A stretch of 64,000 nucleotides of DNA from Streptomyces africanus (GCF_002150735.1 NZ_MUKA01000038.1:1-64000); one strand, 5' to 3'. Positions 43,158 through 52,534 are shown, counted from the stretch's first letter. The notes: a model not told the origin generated them from the sequence alone. Numbers and translations are program-made.

Positions 43158-43277
43158 ATGCACCCGACCGCAGAACTGATCGGCGCCACGGCCGCCCTCA
43201 TCGCCCTCGGAATCCTCACCTTGGCCAGCGTCCGCAGCATCAGCCGCCGCAAGGACGTGTCGCCGGACACGCCCTAG
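43158..43277 (+). CDS. Small single-helix membrane protein (39 aa)
   Basis: ATG 43158 is preceded by a strong GGAGG and encodes 39 residues: a short N-terminus, one hydrophobic helix rich in Ala, Leu and Ile, and a basic SISRRKD tail that would face the cytoplasm. Too short for routine gene calling. It diverges from the permease gene and converges on the pfkB-type gene, overlapping its stop by 4 bp. Function unknown. Confidence 0.6.
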   Translation: MHPTAELIGATAALIALGILTLASVRSISRRKDVSPDTP

Positions 43278-44218
43278 AGGCGCGGACACCCCTGCCCGCC
43301 GCTGAACCGCGCCCGCTCCAGCTCCGCCACCCGCGCACGCAGTTCCTCCCGCCCGATGCTCTCCGTCCGGGTCGACGGGATCGTGCAGGCGTATGCCCCG
43401 GCCACCGTGCCGTGCAGGGCGCAGTGGTGGGGCGGGGCGTCCTGGAGCCAGGCGAAGAGGAACGCGGCGGCGAAGGCGTCGCCCGCGCCGTTGGAGTCGA
43501 CGACCGGTGCCGGGGGTGTGGCGGCGGGTACGTGGGTCAGCTCGCCGTCGGTCAGCAGGTACGCGCCGTCCGCGCCGGCGGTGGCGACGACGGTCCGGGC
43601 CCGCCCCCGCTCGGTGATCCGCCGCATGGTCCGCTCCGGGTCGGCCAGGGCCGCGCAGGAGAGGAAGACCAGGTCGGCCTGGTGGGCGAAGGTCTCGTGG
43701 TAGGGGTCGCAGCCGTCCCAGTCGTGCAGGTCGGTCGAGATCGTGATGCCGGCCTCGCGCAGGACCGGCAGCGCGTGGGCGCACGGCTGGGTGATGACGA
43801 CATGGGCGTGCCGGCCGGCCGCGGCCAGGTCCCGCAGCACGGCCTCGGGCAGCCGGTCCGTCTCCGCCCAGCGCGTGGCGTCGTACAGCGACAGCCGTCT
43901 GCCGTCGGGACCGACGAGGTTGACGGCGCGCTTGGTGCCGAGCGGCTGGGGGACGGCCGTGAGCGCGATGCCGTGGTCCCGGTGCAGGGCGCGGACCAGG
44001 TCGCCCTCGGGGTCGTCGCCCAGCAGGTCGACGTGGTGCGTGCGCAGCCCCAGCGCGCTCGCGGCCAGCGCGACGAAGTCCCCGCTCTGGCCCGCGCGCG
44101 TCACGATCCCGGGCCGGATCATGTGGCTGTCGGCGAACGGCACGGGCAGCTCGGGCACGTGCACGATCGTGTCCACGCCCGCGCCGCCCAGGACGAGGAC
44201 GTCGATCTCGCTCCTCAT
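43274..44218 (-). CDS. PfkB-family carbohydrate kinase
   Basis: A 314-residue ribokinase-fold sugar or nucleoside kinase. N-terminal VLVLGGAGVDTIV and the PfkB signature DSNGAGDAFAAAFLF with its catalytic Asp are present. Start ATG 44218, with a further unconserved frame above it. It diverges from the trkA pair. The substrate cannot be inferred from context. Confidence 0.92.
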   Translation of the reverse strand: MRSEIDVLVLGGAGVDTIVHVPELPVPFADSHMIRPGIVTRAGQSGDFVALAASALGLRTHHVDLLGDDPEGDLVRALHRDHGIALTAVPQPLGTKRAVNLVGPDGRRLSLYDATRWAETDRLPEAVLRDLAAAGRHAHVVITQPCAHALPVLREAGITISTDLHDWDGCDPYHETFAHQADLVFLSCAALADPERTMRRITERGRARTVVATAGADGAYLLTDGELTHVPAATPPAPVVDSNGAGDAFAAAFLFAWLQDAPPHHCALHGTVAGAYACTIPSTRTESIGREELRARVAELERARFSGGQGCPRL

Positions 44219-44463
44219 GTCGGCTTCCTCCCCGCCGAGGCCCGGCAGGGCCCTCGGCAACGCCCTCGACTTTGCCGATACGTTGGACTCGGGCGGTCGA
44301 ACGCGGCACCGCCCCCGGAAGGAATCATGGCGTGGTTCCACCGGCATGATGTTGCCCGGCGGCCCGCACTCAGGCCGCGACTGGTGCCTGGCGAGCCGAG
44401 AGAGAGACATGAGCAGGACATTGTTGATGGTCAGAGGGCCCGTAGGAAGCACGGTGTGACGCG

Positions 44464-45135
44464 ATGCATATTGTGATCATGGGTTGCGGAAGGGTGGGTT
44501 CCGCCCTGGCCCAGAACCTGGAGCAACAGGGCCACACCGTCGCCGTGGTCGACCAGGACCCCACCGCCTTCCGCCGCCTGGGGTCCTCCTTCGGCGGCCG
44601 CCGGGTCACCGGGGTCGGCTTCGACCAGGACACCCTGCGCGAGGCGGGCATCGAGGAGGCCGGCGCCTTCGCCGCCGTCTCCAGCGGTGACAACTCCAAC
44701 ATCATCGCCGCGCGCGTGGCCCGCGAGATGTTCGGCATCGAGAACGTCGCCGCCCGCATCTACGACCCCCGCCGCGCCGAGGTCTACCAGCGCCTGGGCA
44801 TCCCGACCGTCGCGACCGTCCGCTGGACGGCCGACCAGATGCTGCGCCGCCTGCTCCCCTCGGGCGCCGAGCCGCTGTGGCGCGACCCCACCGGGGGCGT
44901 CCAGCTCGCCGAGGTGCACACCTCCCCCGCCTGGGTCGGCCACAAGATCAGCCGGATCCAGGAGGAGACGGGCGTGCGCGTGGCGTTCCTGACCCGGCTC
45001 GGCGAGGCGGTCCTGCCCACCTCGCAGACGGTGTTGCAGGAGGGCGACCTGGTGCACGTGATGATGCGCACCGACGAGGTCGACACGGTCGAGGCGGCGT
45101 TCGCCAAGGGTCCCGAAGAGGAGGGCGGTCTCTGA
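44464..45135 (+). CDS. TrkA-family K+ uptake regulatory protein (first of pair)
   Basis: A 223-residue RCK protein: N-terminal Rossmann nucleotide-binding domain starting MHIVIMGCGRVGS and a C-terminal TrkA-C domain. Such proteins gate Trk/Ktr potassium channels on binding NAD(H) or ATP. Its stop overlaps the start of a second TrkA gene, so the two are translated together as in many actinobacteria. No channel gene is in the window. Confidence 0.92.
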   Translation: MHIVIMGCGRVGSALAQNLEQQGHTVAVVDQDPTAFRRLGSSFGGRRVTGVGFDQDTLREAGIEEAGAFAAVSSGDNSNIIAARVAREMFGIENVAARIYDPRRAEVYQRLGIPTVATVRWTADQMLRRLLPSGAEPLWRDPTGGVQLAEVHTSPAWVGHKISRIQEETGVRVAFLTRLGEAVLPTSQTVLQEGDLVHVMMRTDEVDTVEAAFAKGPEEEGGL

Positions 45136-45812
45136 TGAGGGTCGCCATTGCCGGTGCCGGCGCGGTCGGCCGCTCGATCGCGGGCGAACTGCTGGAGAAC
45201 GGCCACGAGGTTCTGCTGATCGACAAGGCGCCGACCGCCATCTCGGTCGAACGCGTCCCGCAGGCCGAGTGGCTGCTGGCCGACGCGTGCGAGATCACGT
45301 CCCTGGACGAGGCGGCGCTCCAGCGCTGCAACGTCGTCATCGCCGCGACCGGCGACGACAAGGTGAACCTGGTCGTCTCGCTCCTCGCCAAGACGGAGTA
45401 CGGCGTTCCGCGGGTGGTCGCCCGGGTGAACAACCCGAAGAACGAGTGGCTGTTCAACGAGTCCTGGGGCGTGGACGTCGCCGTGTCCACACCGCGTCTG
45501 ATGTCGGCCCTGGTCGAGGAGGCGGTGAGCGTCGGCGACCTGGTCCGCCTGCTCCGCTTCAGCCACGGCGACGCCAACCTGGTCGAGCTGACCCTGCCGG
45601 AGGAGTCGGCCCTGGCCGGCACGCAGGTCGGGGACGTCGAGTGGCCCGAGGACACGTCCCTGGTCACGATCATCCGCGGCACCCGCGTCCTGACACCCTC
45701 CCGGGAGGACTCCCTGGAGGCGGGCGACGAACTCCTCTTCGTGGCCGCACAGGCCCGTGAGGAACAGCTGGAGGACCTGCTGTCGGTACGCCGGGACAGC
45801 GCGGCGAGCTGA
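45135..45812 (+). CDS. TrkA-family K+ uptake regulatory protein (second of pair)
   Basis: A 225-residue RCK protein with MRVAIAGAGAVGRS at the N-terminus (GxGxxG NAD-binding) and a C-terminal TrkA-C domain. ATG 45135 overlaps the upstream TGA as TGATG, showing translational coupling to the first TrkA protein; they probably act as a heteromer. It is followed by a strong hairpin terminator. Confidence 0.92.
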   Translation: MRVAIAGAGAVGRSIAGELLENGHEVLLIDKAPTAISVERVPQAEWLLADACEITSLDEAALQRCNVVIAATGDDKVNLVVSLLAKTEYGVPRVVARVNNPKNEWLFNESWGVDVAVSTPRLMSALVEEAVSVGDLVRLLRFSHGDANLVELTLPEESALAGTQVGDVEWPEDTSLVTIIRGTRVLTPSREDSLEAGDELLFVAAQAREEQLEDLLSVRRDSAAS

Positions 45813-45838
45813 GCGGGCCCCTCCGGGGGGTACGCGGA

Positions 45839-45868
45839 AGGGGCGTCCTGGGTTCTCAGGACGCCCCT
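45839..45868 (+). terminator. Rho-independent terminator after the trkA pair
   Basis: A perfect 12-bp stem (AGGGGCGTCCTG with its complement) around a 6-base loop, followed by CCTTTT. It lies between convergent genes and may serve both. Confidence 0.85.
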
Positions 45869-45878
45869 GCCTTTTGCT

Positions 45879-46610
45879 TCACTTCTCGACCGACCGGGCA
45901 GCAGCCTCCCGCTCCCTCTCCTGCGCGGCCTTCTCCTCCGCCTCCATCTCCGCGAACACGTCGATCGGCGCGGGCGCCTTCGCCAGGAAGACCCACGTCA
46001 GCCACACGGCGAGCAGGAACGGCGGGATCTTCAGGGCGATCAGGACCCAGCCCAGCTGCGTGGTGTCGGCCCACCAGTACAGCGGGAAGAGGATCGCGCA
46101 CTTGGCGAGCAGGATCGCGCCCCACGCGTAACTGGCCTTCGCGTACGCCTTCTTCCGGCCGGGGTTCCGCGTACGCCAGGAGAGGTTCTCCTTGAAGACC
46201 GGGCCGAGGATCAGCCCGATCAGCGGGACACCGCACAGGGTGGTGACGATGTACGCGAGTCCCAGACCCAGCGTGTAGAGCATGCCGGGCAGGTAGAAGT
46301 CCTTGGCGTTGCCGGTCATCATCGCGAAGACGACACCGAAGGCCACGCCGAAGACACCGCTGAAGGCGTGCTTGACGGTGTCCTTCCTCACCAGCCGGAC
46401 CACCACCAGCACCAGCGACACGGCCAGCGCCGCGATCGCCGACAGGTGCAGGTCCTTGTTGATCGTGTAGATGGTGACGAACAGCAGGCCGGGCACCACC
46501 GTCTCGACCATGCCCCGCACGCCGCCGAACGCTTCGAACAGGGCGGCCTCGGTCACCGCCCGGGCGTCGTCCGCAGATGTCTCTTCGGTCGGCTTGTCGA
46601 GCGACGTCAC
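45879..46610 (-). CDS. DUF3159 membrane protein
   Basis: A 243-residue polytopic membrane protein with about six hydrophobic helices, an N-terminal acidic tail and a C-terminal charged coiled region rich in Glu and Arg. The sequence around GGVRGMVETVVPGLLFV and the overall layout fit the DUF3159 family of actinobacteria, function unknown. It follows the OB-fold gene by 3 bp and probably shares its transcript. Confidence 0.85.
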   Translation of the reverse strand: MTSLDKPTEETSADDARAVTEAALFEAFGGVRGMVETVVPGLLFVTIYTINKDLHLSAIAALAVSLVLVVVRLVRKDTVKHAFSGVFGVAFGVVFAMMTGNAKDFYLPGMLYTLGLGLAYIVTTLCGVPLIGLILGPVFKENLSWRTRNPGRKKAYAKASYAWGAILLAKCAILFPLYWWADTTQLGWVLIALKIPPFLLAVWLTWVFLAKAPAPIDVFAEMEAEEKAAQEREREAAARSVEK

Positions 46611-46613
46611 CGG

Positions 46614-47012
46614 CTACTCCCGTCCGAGGGGTCTCAGTTCGTACTTGGGATTGAACAGCACCCGGCGGCCCCGGCTCATCGAGATCCGGCCCGATGCGAT
46701 CAGCTTGCGCCCCGGCTCTATGCCCACGATGGAGCGCCTGCCGAGCCACACCACGTCCAGCGCGGCGGAGCCGTCGAACAGCTCGGCCTCCAGGGCCGGG
46801 ACTCCGGCGCGCGGTCGCAGGGTGACCGTGCGCAAGGTACCAGTAACCGTCACTATCTGCCGGTCCTGGCAGTCACCGATCCGGGTACAGCCCGTGGTCT
46901 CGGTGTCCTCGCGCAGCTCCTCGGACTCCAGGTCCTCCTGTGACGAGGAGAGCCGGTCGAGCATGCGCCGGAACCGGCCCGCAGGCTTCTGCGAACGAGG
47001 AACAGCACTCAT
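46614..47012 (-). CDS. OB-fold nucleic-acid-binding protein
   Basis: A 132-residue protein. After a basic N-terminal segment, residues about 45-125 form an OB-fold like the anticodon/RecG wedge type: VTVTGTLRTVTLRP, LEAELFDGSAALDVVWLGRR and ASGRISMSRGRRVLFNPKYEL. Start ATG 47012. The partner is the DUF3159 gene immediately downstream. Binding target unknown. Confidence 0.85.
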   Translation of the reverse strand: MSAVPRSQKPAGRFRRMLDRLSSSQEDLESEELREDTETTGCTRIGDCQDRQIVTVTGTLRTVTLRPRAGVPALEAELFDGSAALDVVWLGRRSIVGIEPGRKLIASGRISMSRGRRVLFNPKYELRPLGRE

Positions 47013-47064
47013 GTCTAGAGCGTACCGGGGGCTGCTGAAAGCCACGTAGTCCCGTGGGAGGACC

Positions 47065-47748
47065 TCACTTCTCGAACCGGTACCCCATCCCCGGCTCCGT
47101 GATGAAGTGCTTCGGATGGGAGGGATCCGCCTCCAGCTTCCGCCGCAGCTGCGCCATGTACACGCGCAGGTAATTGGTCTCCGTCCCGTACGACGGCCCC
47201 CACACCTCCTGGAGCAGCCGCTTCTGCCCGACCAGCCGCCCGCTGTTGCGGACGAGGACCTCCAGCAGGTGCCACTCGGTGGGGGTCAGCCGTACGTCCT
47301 TGCCGGCGCGGCCGACCTTCTTCGCGGCCAGATCGACGGTGAACTCGCCGGTCTCCACGATCATGTCGTCCGCACCGCCCCCTGCCGGCTCGGCCCGGCG
47401 CACGGCGGCCCGCAGCCGGGCCAGCAGTTCGTCCATGCCGAAGGGCTTGGTGACGTAGTCGTCGGCGCCCGCGTCCAGCGCCTGAACCTTCTCGTCGGAG
47501 GAGTGCCGGGCGGACAGCACCAGGATCGGCACCCGGGTCCAGCCGCGCAGGCCCCTGATCACCTCGACGCCGTCCATGTCGGGCAGGCCGAGGTCGAGGA
47601 CGACCACGTCCGGGTGGCGGGCGGCGGCGAGCCGGAGGGCGCTGGCACCGTCGTGGGCGGCGTCGACCTCGTACGTGCGTGCCCTGAGGTTGATCACGAG
47701 GGCCCGCACGATCTGCGGCTCGTCGTCGACCACCAGCACACGGGTCAT
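47065..47748 (-). CDS. kdpE: OmpR-family response regulator KdpE
   Basis: A 227-residue response regulator. The receiver domain has the acidic pair in VVDDEP, the phospho-acceptor Asp in VVLDLGLPD and the Lys of VTKPF; the C-terminal winged helix ends MAQLRRKLEADPSHPKHFITEPGMGYRF, characteristic of KdpE. Its ATG overlaps the kdpD stop (ATGA). With KdpD it responds to potassium limitation; no kdpFABC operon lies in this window. Confidence 0.93.
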   Translation of the reverse strand: MTRVLVVDDEPQIVRALVINLRARTYEVDAAHDGASALRLAAARHPDVVVLDLGLPDMDGVEVIRGLRGWTRVPILVLSARHSSDEKVQALDAGADDYVTKPFGMDELLARLRAAVRRAEPAGGGADDMIVETGEFTVDLAAKKVGRAGKDVRLTPTEWHLLEVLVRNSGRLVGQKRLLQEVWGPSYGTETNYLRVYMAQLRRKLEADPSHPKHFITEPGMGYRFEK

Positions 47749-50303
47749 GAGGAGGCCTGCCTTTCCGGTTCTGCCGCGTGGTCCGCCGCGTGGCGGAGCT
47801 CCGGACGGGATCCCGCCGCGCGGAGGGTGAGGACCATGGTGAGCCCCCCACCGGGGGTGTCCTCGGCGCCGAGCGTGCCGCCCATGGCCTCGGCGAAGCC
47901 GCGCGCCACCGCGAGCCCCAGTCCCACGCCGGCGCCGCGCGGGGCGTCGCCGTAGCGCTGGAAGGGCTCGAAGACGCGCTCCTTGGCCTCGTCGGGGACG
48001 CCGGGCCCCCGGTCGACCACCCGGACCTCGACCCGGTCGGCGAGTGCGCTGGCGGCGACCAGCACGGGCGTGCCGGACGGACTGTACTTGACGGCGTTCT
48101 CGACGAGGTTGGCCATGGCCCGCTCCAGCAGTCCGGGGTCCACGTCGACCATGGGCAGGGTCTCCGGGACGTCCAGGCCGACGCTGCCGCCGGGTACGCC
48201 GCCGAGCGCCATCGGCACCACCTCGTCGAGGTCGATCTCGCGGATCAGCGGGGTGACCGTGCCGGTCTGGAGCCGTGACATGTCGAGCAGGTTGCCGACG
48301 AGGTGGTCGAGGCGGTCGGCGCCCTCCTCGATGCCCGCCAGCAGCTCCGCCCGGTCCTCCTCGGACCACTCGACGTCCGCCGAGCGCAGCGAGGTCACCG
48401 CCGCCTTGATCCCGGCGAGCGGGGTGCGCAGGTCGTGGCTGACGGCGGCGAGCAGCGCCGTGCGGATGCGGTTGCCCTCGGCGAGCGTGCGGGCCCGGTC
48501 GGCCTCCTCCCGGAGCCGGCTGCGGTCCAGGACGACAGCGGCCTGGGCGGCGAAGGCCGCCAGCACGCGGCGGTCCTCGGCGGGCAGGACGCGGCCGGTC
48601 AGCGCGAGCGACATGTGGTCCCCGACCGGCACGTCCACGTCCGCCTGCTCGGGCCGTTCGACGGGACGCCCGTGCCCGGCGCGGCCGGCGCAGGTCCACG
48701 GCTCGACGTCGCTCGCCCGTTCCAGCAGGGCCGCCGACTCCATGCCGAACGTCTCGCGGACCCGTTCCAGCAGGTCCTCCAGACCGGTCTCGCCGCGCAG
48801 CACGTTGCCCGCGAGGAAGGACAGGATCTCGGACTCGGCCCGCAGCCGGGCCGCCTGGTGGGTGCGGCGGGCGGCGAGGTCGACCACGGAGGCAACGGCG
48901 GCCCCGACGGCGACGAAGATCACGATGGCGAGGACGTTCTTCGGGTCGGCGATGGTCCACCGGTGCAGGGGCGGTGAGTAGAAGTAGTTCAGCAGCAGGG
49001 AGCCCACCGCCGCCGAGGCCAGCGCCGGGAACAGCCCGCCGAGCAGGGCCGCGGCCACGGTCAGCGCCAGGAACAGCAGCATGTCGTTGGCGAGGCCGAG
49101 GTCGACGGCGTGGAGCAGCGCCGCCAGGGCCGGCGGGCCGGCGACACCGACCAGCCAGCCCCACACCCGGCGGGAGCGCCCGAGGCGGGCGCCCCGGGCC
49201 ACCGGCAGTCCGCGGCCCTTGGCGACCTCGTCGTGGGTGACGATGTGCACGTCGAGGTCGGGGCCGGACCGCTGGGCGACCGTCGCGCCGACGCCGGGCC
49301 CGAAGACGTACTGCCAGGTCCTGCGGCGCGAGGAGCCCAGCACGAGCTGGGTGGCGTTCACCCCGCGGGCGAAGGCGAGCAGCGCGGCCGGTATGTCGTC
49401 ACCGACCACATGGTGGAACGTTCCGCCGAGGTCCTCGACGAGGGTCCGCTGCATCGCCAGTTCCTTGGGCGAGGCCGAGGTCAGCCCGTCGCTGCGGGCT
49501 ATGTAGACGGCCAGCACCTCGCCGCCGGCGCCCTTCTCGGCCAGGCGCGCCGCCCGCCGGATCAGTGTCCGGCCCTCCGGGCCGCCGGTCAGCCCGACCA
49601 CGATCCGCTCCCGCGAACCCCAGATCCGCGACACCTGGTGCTCGCTGCGGTACTGCTGCAGGTACTCGTCGACCCGGTCGGCCACCCACAGCAGCGCCAG
49701 CTCGCGCAACGCGGTCAGGTTGCCGGGCCGGAAGTAGTTCGACAGTGCCGCGTCGACCTTGTCGGGCGGGTGGATGTTGCCGTGCGCCATCCGCCGCCGC
49801 AGCGCCTCGGGCGACATGTCGACCAGCTCGACCTGGTCGGCCCGCCGCACCACCTCGTCCGGCACCGTCTCCCGCTCCCGCACACCGGTGATCGACTCGA
49901 CGACGTCGCCGAGGGACTCCAGATGCTGGATGTCGACGGTCGAGACGACGTCGATCCCGGCCGCGAGCAGTTCCTCCACGTCCTGCCAGCGCTTGGCGTT
50001 GCGGGAGCCCGGGACGTTCGTGTGGGCGAGTTCGTCCACCAGGGCGACCTGCGGGCGGCGGGCGAGGACGGCGTCGAGATCCATCTCGGGGAAGACACCG
50101 CCGCGGTACGCCAGCCGCCGGCGCGGCACCCTCTCCAGGCCGTGCAGCATCGTCTTGGTGCGGGGCCGGTCGTGGTGCTCGACGACGGCGGCCACGCAGT
50201 CGGTGCCCCGCTCGACGCGGCGGTGGGCCTCGGACAGCATCGCGTACGTCTTGCCGACGCCGGGTGCCGCACCGAGGTGGATCCGAAGCTTGCCGCGTGC
50301 CAT
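47745..50303 (-). CDS. kdpD: Osmosensitive K+ channel sensor histidine kinase KdpD
   Basis: An 852-residue sensor kinase. The N-terminal KdpD domain has the Walker-type GAAPGVGKTYAML and DELAHTNVPGSR; a UspA-like domain follows (about 230-360), then four TM helices (about 390-480), a GAF-like region, the H box AVSHDLRTPLAGIK, and an ATPase domain with N, G1 and G2 boxes (VENAVKYSPSG, DRGPGVP). Full length for the family. kdpDE form a two-gene unit here. Confidence 0.95.
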   Translation of the reverse strand: MARGKLRIHLGAAPGVGKTYAMLSEAHRRVERGTDCVAAVVEHHDRPRTKTMLHGLERVPRRRLAYRGGVFPEMDLDAVLARRPQVALVDELAHTNVPGSRNAKRWQDVEELLAAGIDVVSTVDIQHLESLGDVVESITGVRERETVPDEVVRRADQVELVDMSPEALRRRMAHGNIHPPDKVDAALSNYFRPGNLTALRELALLWVADRVDEYLQQYRSEHQVSRIWGSRERIVVGLTGGPEGRTLIRRAARLAEKGAGGEVLAVYIARSDGLTSASPKELAMQRTLVEDLGGTFHHVVGDDIPAALLAFARGVNATQLVLGSSRRRTWQYVFGPGVGATVAQRSGPDLDVHIVTHDEVAKGRGLPVARGARLGRSRRVWGWLVGVAGPPALAALLHAVDLGLANDMLLFLALTVAAALLGGLFPALASAAVGSLLLNYFYSPPLHRWTIADPKNVLAIVIFVAVGAAVASVVDLAARRTHQAARLRAESEILSFLAGNVLRGETGLEDLLERVRETFGMESAALLERASDVEPWTCAGRAGHGRPVERPEQADVDVPVGDHMSLALTGRVLPAEDRRVLAAFAAQAAVVLDRSRLREEADRARTLAEGNRIRTALLAAVSHDLRTPLAGIKAAVTSLRSADVEWSEEDRAELLAGIEEGADRLDHLVGNLLDMSRLQTGTVTPLIREIDLDEVVPMALGGVPGGSVGLDVPETLPMVDVDPGLLERAMANLVENAVKYSPSGTPVLVAASALADRVEVRVVDRGPGVPDEAKERVFEPFQRYGDAPRGAGVGLGLAVARGFAEAMGGTLGAEDTPGGGLTMVLTLRAAGSRPELRHAADHAAEPERQASS

Positions 50304-50433
50304 GGCCCCATTGTCTTCCGGTCCGCTGTCTGCGCAGCCTCGACCTTACGGCCGGGCGGAGCGGCACGTCGGCGCCGGGCGCGTCGGCGGACCGTCCTTG
50401 ACGGAACCCTGACGCACCCGGCCGTTCAGCGGG

Positions 50434-51615
50434 TCACGCGGGATTGTCGCCGTGGGTGAGGGTCTCCCAGGCGACGAAGAGGTTGTTGCTGCCGGCGGGG
50501 CGGCCGCGCAGGGTCAGCGTCCCGGTGTTGGTCATGGCGTGTCCGAGGCGGTTGGCCAGGGCGTTGTGGCCGACCTCGGTGATCGGCCCGAGCCCCTGCT
50601 TCAGCGAGCCGCCGCACAGCCAGCCGGGGGCAGCGGTACCGAGCTCGTACTTGGCGTGGAAGCCGAGCCCGTGGCGCAGCCGCTCGCCGACGTCGGTGCC
50701 GTAGAGGTCCTGCCCCTGGATCCGGCTGGTCTCGGCGACGTGCGAGATGGCCGAGAGCCCGTACCCGGTGTGCGTGAAGTCCCGGCAGGTCTCCTGGCTG
50801 AGACCGTCGACGAAGGTCGACTGGCCCTGCCAGTACTTGACGACCTTCTCCCGGGTGTTCAGGTTCTGGCTCGGCACGGTCTTCGGCAGGTCGCCGTCGG
50901 AGGCCAGGTAGACGTAGGCGGCGGTCCGGGTGCGGAACTTCGTCATGGCCTTGTCGTACGACGCCTTGTCCTCCAGGAAGACGGAGATGCCGACGGCGGC
51001 CTCCATCATCGACAGCTCCCAGTTGCCGTTGGAGTTCGAGCCGTTGATCACCTCGGGGAGGTAGACGTCCCGGAGCATGGTGGCGAAACGGCCGGCGTTG
51101 GCCCAGGTGCCGGTGTACGTGTACTTGATGATCTCGGCGGCCCTGGGCCAGGAGGAGCCGGCCCAGCCGGTCTGCAGGGGCGCGTTGCTGTTGGTGTGGT
51201 CCCTGATCGCGGCGGACCAGGCGTCCATCAGCTCGATCGCCTTGCGCGCGTGCCGTTCGTCGCGGGTGACGTACCAGGCGAGGGCCTGGGTGTAGGCGGC
51301 GATCGCGTCCTCGCGTTCGTCGGTGCAGCCGTTGTTGGGCTTGGAGTACGAACCGCACTCGACGACCGCCCGGGGCCTGGGCGTGCGGTTCAGGTCGGCG
51401 TACGGGCTGGCCATCATCCGGTCGAAGGCGCCCTTCCAGGGCTGGGCTCCGGCGTTGACCTTGGAGCGGGTGAAGTCCAGCTGGCCCTTGGAGACGGTGA
51501 CTCCGGGGTGGACGAAGGCGGCGGGGGCGGCGGCGCCGGGAGCGGCGCCGGCGGGCCAGGCGAGGGCACCGGCGACGAGGGCGGCCGCGGCCGCGAGGAG
51601 TGCGGTTCTGCGCAT
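50434..51615 (-). CDS. Secreted alginate lyase-family protein
   Basis: A 393-residue exported protein. The N-terminus MRRTALLAAAAALVAGALAWPAGA is a Sec signal peptide. The mature part is an alpha/alpha-barrel like the alginate lyase superfamily (PL5-type): HPGVTVSKGQLDF, NSNAPLQTGWAGSSWPRAAEIIKY and NGNWELSMMEAAVGI contain the Asn/His/Trp cluster typical of the family. Start ATG 51615. Acts outside the cell on a uronate polysaccharide, presumably; exact substrate unknown. Confidence 0.87.
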   Translation of the reverse strand: MRRTALLAAAAALVAGALAWPAGAAPGAAAPAAFVHPGVTVSKGQLDFTRSKVNAGAQPWKGAFDRMMASPYADLNRTPRPRAVVECGSYSKPNNGCTDEREDAIAAYTQALAWYVTRDERHARKAIELMDAWSAAIRDHTNSNAPLQTGWAGSSWPRAAEIIKYTYTGTWANAGRFATMLRDVYLPEVINGSNSNGNWELSMMEAAVGISVFLEDKASYDKAMTKFRTRTAAYVYLASDGDLPKTVPSQNLNTREKVVKYWQGQSTFVDGLSQETCRDFTHTGYGLSAISHVAETSRIQGQDLYGTDVGERLRHGLGFHAKYELGTAAPGWLCGGSLKQGLGPITEVGHNALANRLGHAMTNTGTLTLRGRPAGSNNLFVAWETLTHGDNPA

Positions 51616-51735
51616 ACGTGGGGGCCTTCCGTTCTCGTATGTGAACGTCAAGCGCCTTTATGAACAGACGCGTTGGACGGAGACGGTAGGTACAGACCAA
51701 TACCCCGTCAAGGCTCCCGGCATGAAGCATGAGAA

Positions 51736-51764
51736 AGGGCCGCACCCCTGGGGGATGCGGCCCT
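51736..51764 (-). terminator. Hairpin terminator after the DUF3710 gene
   Basis: Nine-base arms AGGGCCGCA and TGCGGCCCT around an 11-base loop, followed in the leftward direction by TTTCTC. It lies 17 bp past the stop of the dut/DUF3710 transcript. Confidence 0.75.
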
Positions 51765-51780
51765 GGTGTCTCTGCGACGC

Positions 51781-52533
51781 TCAGCGAACCTCGGTGATCT
51801 CCGGTCCGCGCTGGAGCTGGCCCATTCCGCCGGCGAAACGGGAGCCCTCCTCCTGCTGGACGCCCTCGGGGACCATCTGGGCGTCGTCGGGCAGCTTCAG
51901 GACGATCGGGTCGCGGGGCGCCATCGGGCCCTCGCCGCGGACCACGACGGTGTCCCGGAAGATCTGCTCGAGCAGCCCGGCGGCCTGCGGCTGCACCGCG
52001 CCCTGGCCCGAGATGACCCCGCGCAGGAACCAGCGGGGGCCGTCCACACCGACGAACCGCACGACCTGGAAGCCGCCGGTGCCGTCCGGCAGCTGCACCG
52101 GCACCTGGGCCCGCAACTCCCAGCCCAGCGGCCCTTCGACCTCGTCGACGATGCCGCCCTGCTGGGTGATGCCCGAGCCGATCTCCTCGCGCACCTCGGC
52201 CCAGATGCCCTCACGCTTGGGTGCTGCGAAGCCCTGCAGCTGGATGGCGCTGTCCCGCAGCACGACCGTCGCCGCCACGATCGCGTCACCCGCGACCTCG
52301 ACCCGCAGCTCCATGCCGTCGACGCCCGGCACGAACAGACCGCCCAGGTCGACCCGGCCCTCGCCCGGGTCGCGCACCTCGGAGCTGTCCCAGGGCCCGT
52401 CGGGCCGCGGCGCCGGCTCGAGCCTCAGGCGCTCGCCCTCGCCGCCCGCCTCACTGTCGACACCGTCGACGACCTGCTCGGCCTCGCCGGCCGCGTCCTC
52501 GGCGGCATCCCTCTTCTTGCGACGTCCGAACAC
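51781..52533 (-). CDS. DUF3710 protein
   Basis: A 250-residue protein of the actinobacterial DUF3710 family, cytosolic, no signal or TM segment. An acidic, likely disordered N-terminus (FGRRKKRDAAEDAAGEAEQ) precedes a conserved domain with VDLGGLFVPGVDGMELRVEV and RWFLRGVISGQGA. Start GTG 52533. It lies 1 bp after dut in the same transcript, an arrangement common in Streptomyces. Function unknown. Confidence 0.88.
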   Translation of the reverse strand: MFGRRKKRDAAEDAAGEAEQVVDGVDSEAGGEGERLRLEPAPRPDGPWDSSEVRDPGEGRVDLGGLFVPGVDGMELRVEVAGDAIVAATVVLRDSAIQLQGFAAPKREGIWAEVREEIGSGITQQGGIVDEVEGPLGWELRAQVPVQLPDGTGGFQVVRFVGVDGPRWFLRGVISGQGAVQPQAAGLLEQIFRDTVVVRGEGPMAPRDPIVLKLPDDAQMVPEGVQQEEGSRFAGGMGQLQRGPEITEVR

Positions 52534-52534
52534 G

